Shown here in pieces: positions 7,001 to 7,483 of a stretch of 7,483 bases of DNA. Each line of letters starts with the position of its first letter. Position 1 is the first letter of the stretch. Origin of the DNA: Candidatus Kaiserbacteria bacterium RIFCSPLOWO2_01_FULL_54_20. GTDB taxonomy: Bacteria; Patescibacteriota; Minisyncoccia; Phycocordibacterales; UBA2100. Both the position numbers and the translations under genes were made by a program. The stretch is from contig MFMA01000027.1 in assembly GCA_001783355.1 (NCBI GenBank), positions 48,908 through 56,390 on the forward strand, given 5' to 3'. The notes under the pieces are model-generated. The model saw nothing but the letters and a program-made list of their open reading frames with translations, ran no database searches and was not told where the DNA came from.

Positions 7001-7483
7001 GGCGTCTCCGGCCTCTCCACCTTCGCAGGATTTATCTCCACCGCATCCTCCACCATCGGTGCTGGCACGCAAACCGGCGGCCTCACGGTCTCGGGCGGCG
7101 CGACGACCACCGGCAATCAGTACATAGCAGGCACGCTCGGCGTCGGCGCACAATCCAACGTCGCTTCTGCAGTAGTCCAGATCGACTCCACAACCAAAGG
7201 CTTCCTCCCGCCCCGCCTCACCACCGCGCAGAAGAACGCCATTCTCTCTCCCGCCCCCGGTCTCACCGTCTTTGATACCGACCTCAACAAGCTCAATGTC
7301 TACAACGGCTCCGCGTGGAAAAATGTCGGCGCAACGGAGATAAACGGCGAGGTAACGAGCGGCACCGCCGGCTCGGTGCTTTTCGTCGGCGACGGTGGGG
7401 TCCTCGGACAGGACAATGCGAATTTCGCGTACTCGACCTCCACGGGTCTGCTCTCGCTCACGCGCGCATCCTCGACCCGCCTC
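4019..7483 (+). CDS. Giant HTH-membrane-fiber protein, adhesin/tail-fiber-like (3' end outside window)
   Basis: The frame from ATG 4019 has no stop up to the window end, giving at least 1155 residues. Residues 4-54 form an excisionase-like HTH domain (YISAGEAAS, DYLARLCKERK, GKQWYV) that aligns position by position with the first HTH of the protein at 2241, which fixes the start. A polar linker leads to one hydrophobic helix at about 153-171. Next come a Ser/Gly linker and a predicted coiled coil (TIIERVVETQ near 292-301, then GITEEYLNARLNQLDSKL from about 310). From about residue 362 the chain is a Thr/Ser/Ala/Gly/Asn-rich beta-type repeat fiber. It includes N(A/S)TTTN runs (about 438-560), two 132-residue modules containing GFLPPRLTTAQ (569-700, 992-1123), and tail-fiber-like TGTGNMVLSASPTFTGT (about 888-904). 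I infer a cell-surface fiber anchored in the membrane with its HTH inside, perhaps for attachment to a host cell. The C-terminus, where a chaperone or adhesion domain might lie, is not visible. Confidence 0.92.
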   Translation, partial: MSDEIFFDGNRYISAGEAASQADLTRDYLARLCKERKILGRRIGKQWYVNQDSLRSFILEQSFDREKRRQHLAESRKREYSSGSAEVPKAVPVLSSRSTHVHDAFRAAIARMPAESAVHAARAIASTPIQAISLAKHGSVHAAVPFVDAVHKMFAGLIALLFVVGTYAFVDAQYARIAERSATFGDAIFSSMTHQLAAVSENPTATLSNIPNALATFARTLNRRVDSFVYGTMFPVRIAETSRASSVAVRVVPRSAPGSSNDDVRGAIPGSGTSSVTRTANAGSSSSSAGRTIIERVVETQRIVSAAGGITEEYLNARLNQLDSKLSSQLYSVSAQSSSNTTQIQSNFAAVGDASRIERLDDITLADSTITGGSISGTSISATSLSASGATSLAGALTVNGTSSLATTTVTGDLTVTGSFTGGSVSFGATTLTGLTATNSTTTNATTTNLFANYASTTHATSTSLFSVLGTFTSSVVNALNAISATITNLTTTELVATNATTTNATSTNSYISNLSAVTASTTNLTFTTAVGGNATTTNLFSTTASSTNLFSANSTIGALSAGTLSLVSTLNVSGLSTFAGFLSTASSTIGDGTQAGGLTVNGGATTTGNAYFAGTVGVGAQSNVASAVVQIDSTTKGFLPPRLTTAQKNAILSPASGLTVFDTDLNKLNVWNGSVWKNVGSTEIGGEVTSGTNNSVLFVDAGTSGPVLAQDNSSFNYASSTHILTLANLSLTAGTSTSFFSTTASSTNLFSTNANLGTVTLGNATSSILFSTTASSTNLFSTNASFGALTIVNGSTFNSLATFGAGYVSQASSTVVGNFTSTGNGIFGGTLGVTGQTTLGQASTTLFSSYGPAYFGATATSSFATNGALTLVNALTYGGVTLSNAVTGTGNMVLSASPTFTGTIAAAALNTSGAITSTATGANVLPYASSTAVSVSGTIYSGTASTTNLTVSSLTANRVPYVTTAGAFTDSANLTFDGSTLALTGSATVSSTLGVSGLSTFAGFISTASSTIGAGTQTGGLTVSGGATTTGNQYIAGTLGVGAQSNVASAVVQIDSTTKGFLPPRLTTAQKNAILSPAPGLTVFDTDLNKLNVYNGSAWKNVGATEINGEVTSGTAGSVLFVGDGGVLGQDNANFAYSTSTGLLSLTRASSTRL
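5639..5686 (+). repeat. FSTTASSTNLFS repeat, first copy
   Basis: This encodes FSTTASSTNLFSANST in the fiber. The same motif recurs exactly 600 bases later at 6239 and again at 6329, with mostly silent differences. Confidence 0.7.
5723..6118 (+). repeat. 132-residue fiber module, copy 1
   Basis: This module runs from STLNVSGLSTFAGF through VVQIDSTTKGFLPPRLTTAQ to NVG.TEI.GEVTSGT..SVLFV. It aligns without gaps to 6992-7387, 1269 bases (423 codons) downstream, with 117 of 132 residues identical. The GFLPPRLTTAQ...GL.V(F/Y)(D/N)T...LNV(W/Y)NG..W segment is a recurrent element in surface and tail-fiber-type proteins. Confidence 0.85.
6239..6418 (+). repeat. Two 30-residue repeats beginning FSTTASSTNLFSTNA
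   Basis: Copies start at 6239 and 6329, a period of 90 bases. Each has the invariant FSTTASSTNLFSTNA head followed by a more variable 15-residue beta-type tail. This regular spacing suits a repeating beta structure or a trimeric fiber shaft. Confidence 0.7.
6992..7387 (+). repeat. 132-residue fiber module, copy 2
   Basis: This is the second copy of the module at 5723-6118. The similarity continues past its end in looser form (a two-residue deletion after SVLFV, then LGQDNANFAYSTST), up to the window edge. Further copies may therefore lie downstream. Confidence 0.85.

Noticed and set aside
5333..7483. Repeats in the fiber considered as a CRISPR array
   Set aside because: The repeats are in frame, imperfect and translated without stops. 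There are no constant-length spacers and no cas genes.

Overview
The window looks like a piece of a Candidate Phyla Radiation (Patescibacteria, probably Parcubacteria-type) genome. The clues are a SecA-like C-terminal tail ending in a GRND...NGKE...KYKKAEPLL block, a free-standing 23S-rRNA-IVP-type four-helix-bundle gene, genes without Shine-Dalgarno sequences, and a giant Thr/Ser/Asn-rich surface fiber with GFLPPRLTTAQ modules of the kind seen in these lineages. This taxonomic call rests on recalled family patterns, not on a database search. All supported genes are on the + strand.

Layout. Bases 2-190 are the 3' end of a probable secA. Bases 226-600 encode a four-helix-bundle (IVP/S23-like) protein in an A/C-rich repeat setting, with imperfect inverted repeats on both sides (199-216 and 628-645, 16 of 18 matching). 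Bases 677-2146 encode GatB, the amidotransferase subunit for Asn-tRNA/Gln-tRNA formation; it has an unusual in-frame heptanucleotide tandem repeat.

From 2241 to the end lies a cluster of three proteins built on one plan. The first (2241-3227) has two excisionase-like helix-turn-helix (HTH) domains, a linker, one membrane helix and a short outer tail. The second (3293-3640) is a short membrane protein whose membrane/outer part resembles the first but which has no HTH. The third (4019 to beyond 7483) has one HTH domain, one membrane helix, a predicted coiled coil and a huge repetitive fiber. Its reading frame is open for 1155 codons and runs off the window. The N-terminal HTH domains of the first and third genes align without gaps from residue 1 to 54, which fixes both start codons.

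Between the second and third genes lies a 378-base stretch without a convincing gene. It holds a weak terminator, an orphan perfect Shine-Dalgarno sequence, an 11-base element shared with the upstream region of the 2241 gene, and three overlapping hairpins.

The first part of the window is housekeeping (secretion, tRNA amidation). The second part is an accessory surface-fiber locus. The most interesting idea is that a cytoplasmic DNA-binding-type domain is built into the same polypeptide as an extracellular adhesin-like fiber, with smaller membrane-HTH paralogs next to it. Whether the HTH domains bind DNA, bind another partner or only anchor the fiber cannot be told from sequence alone.
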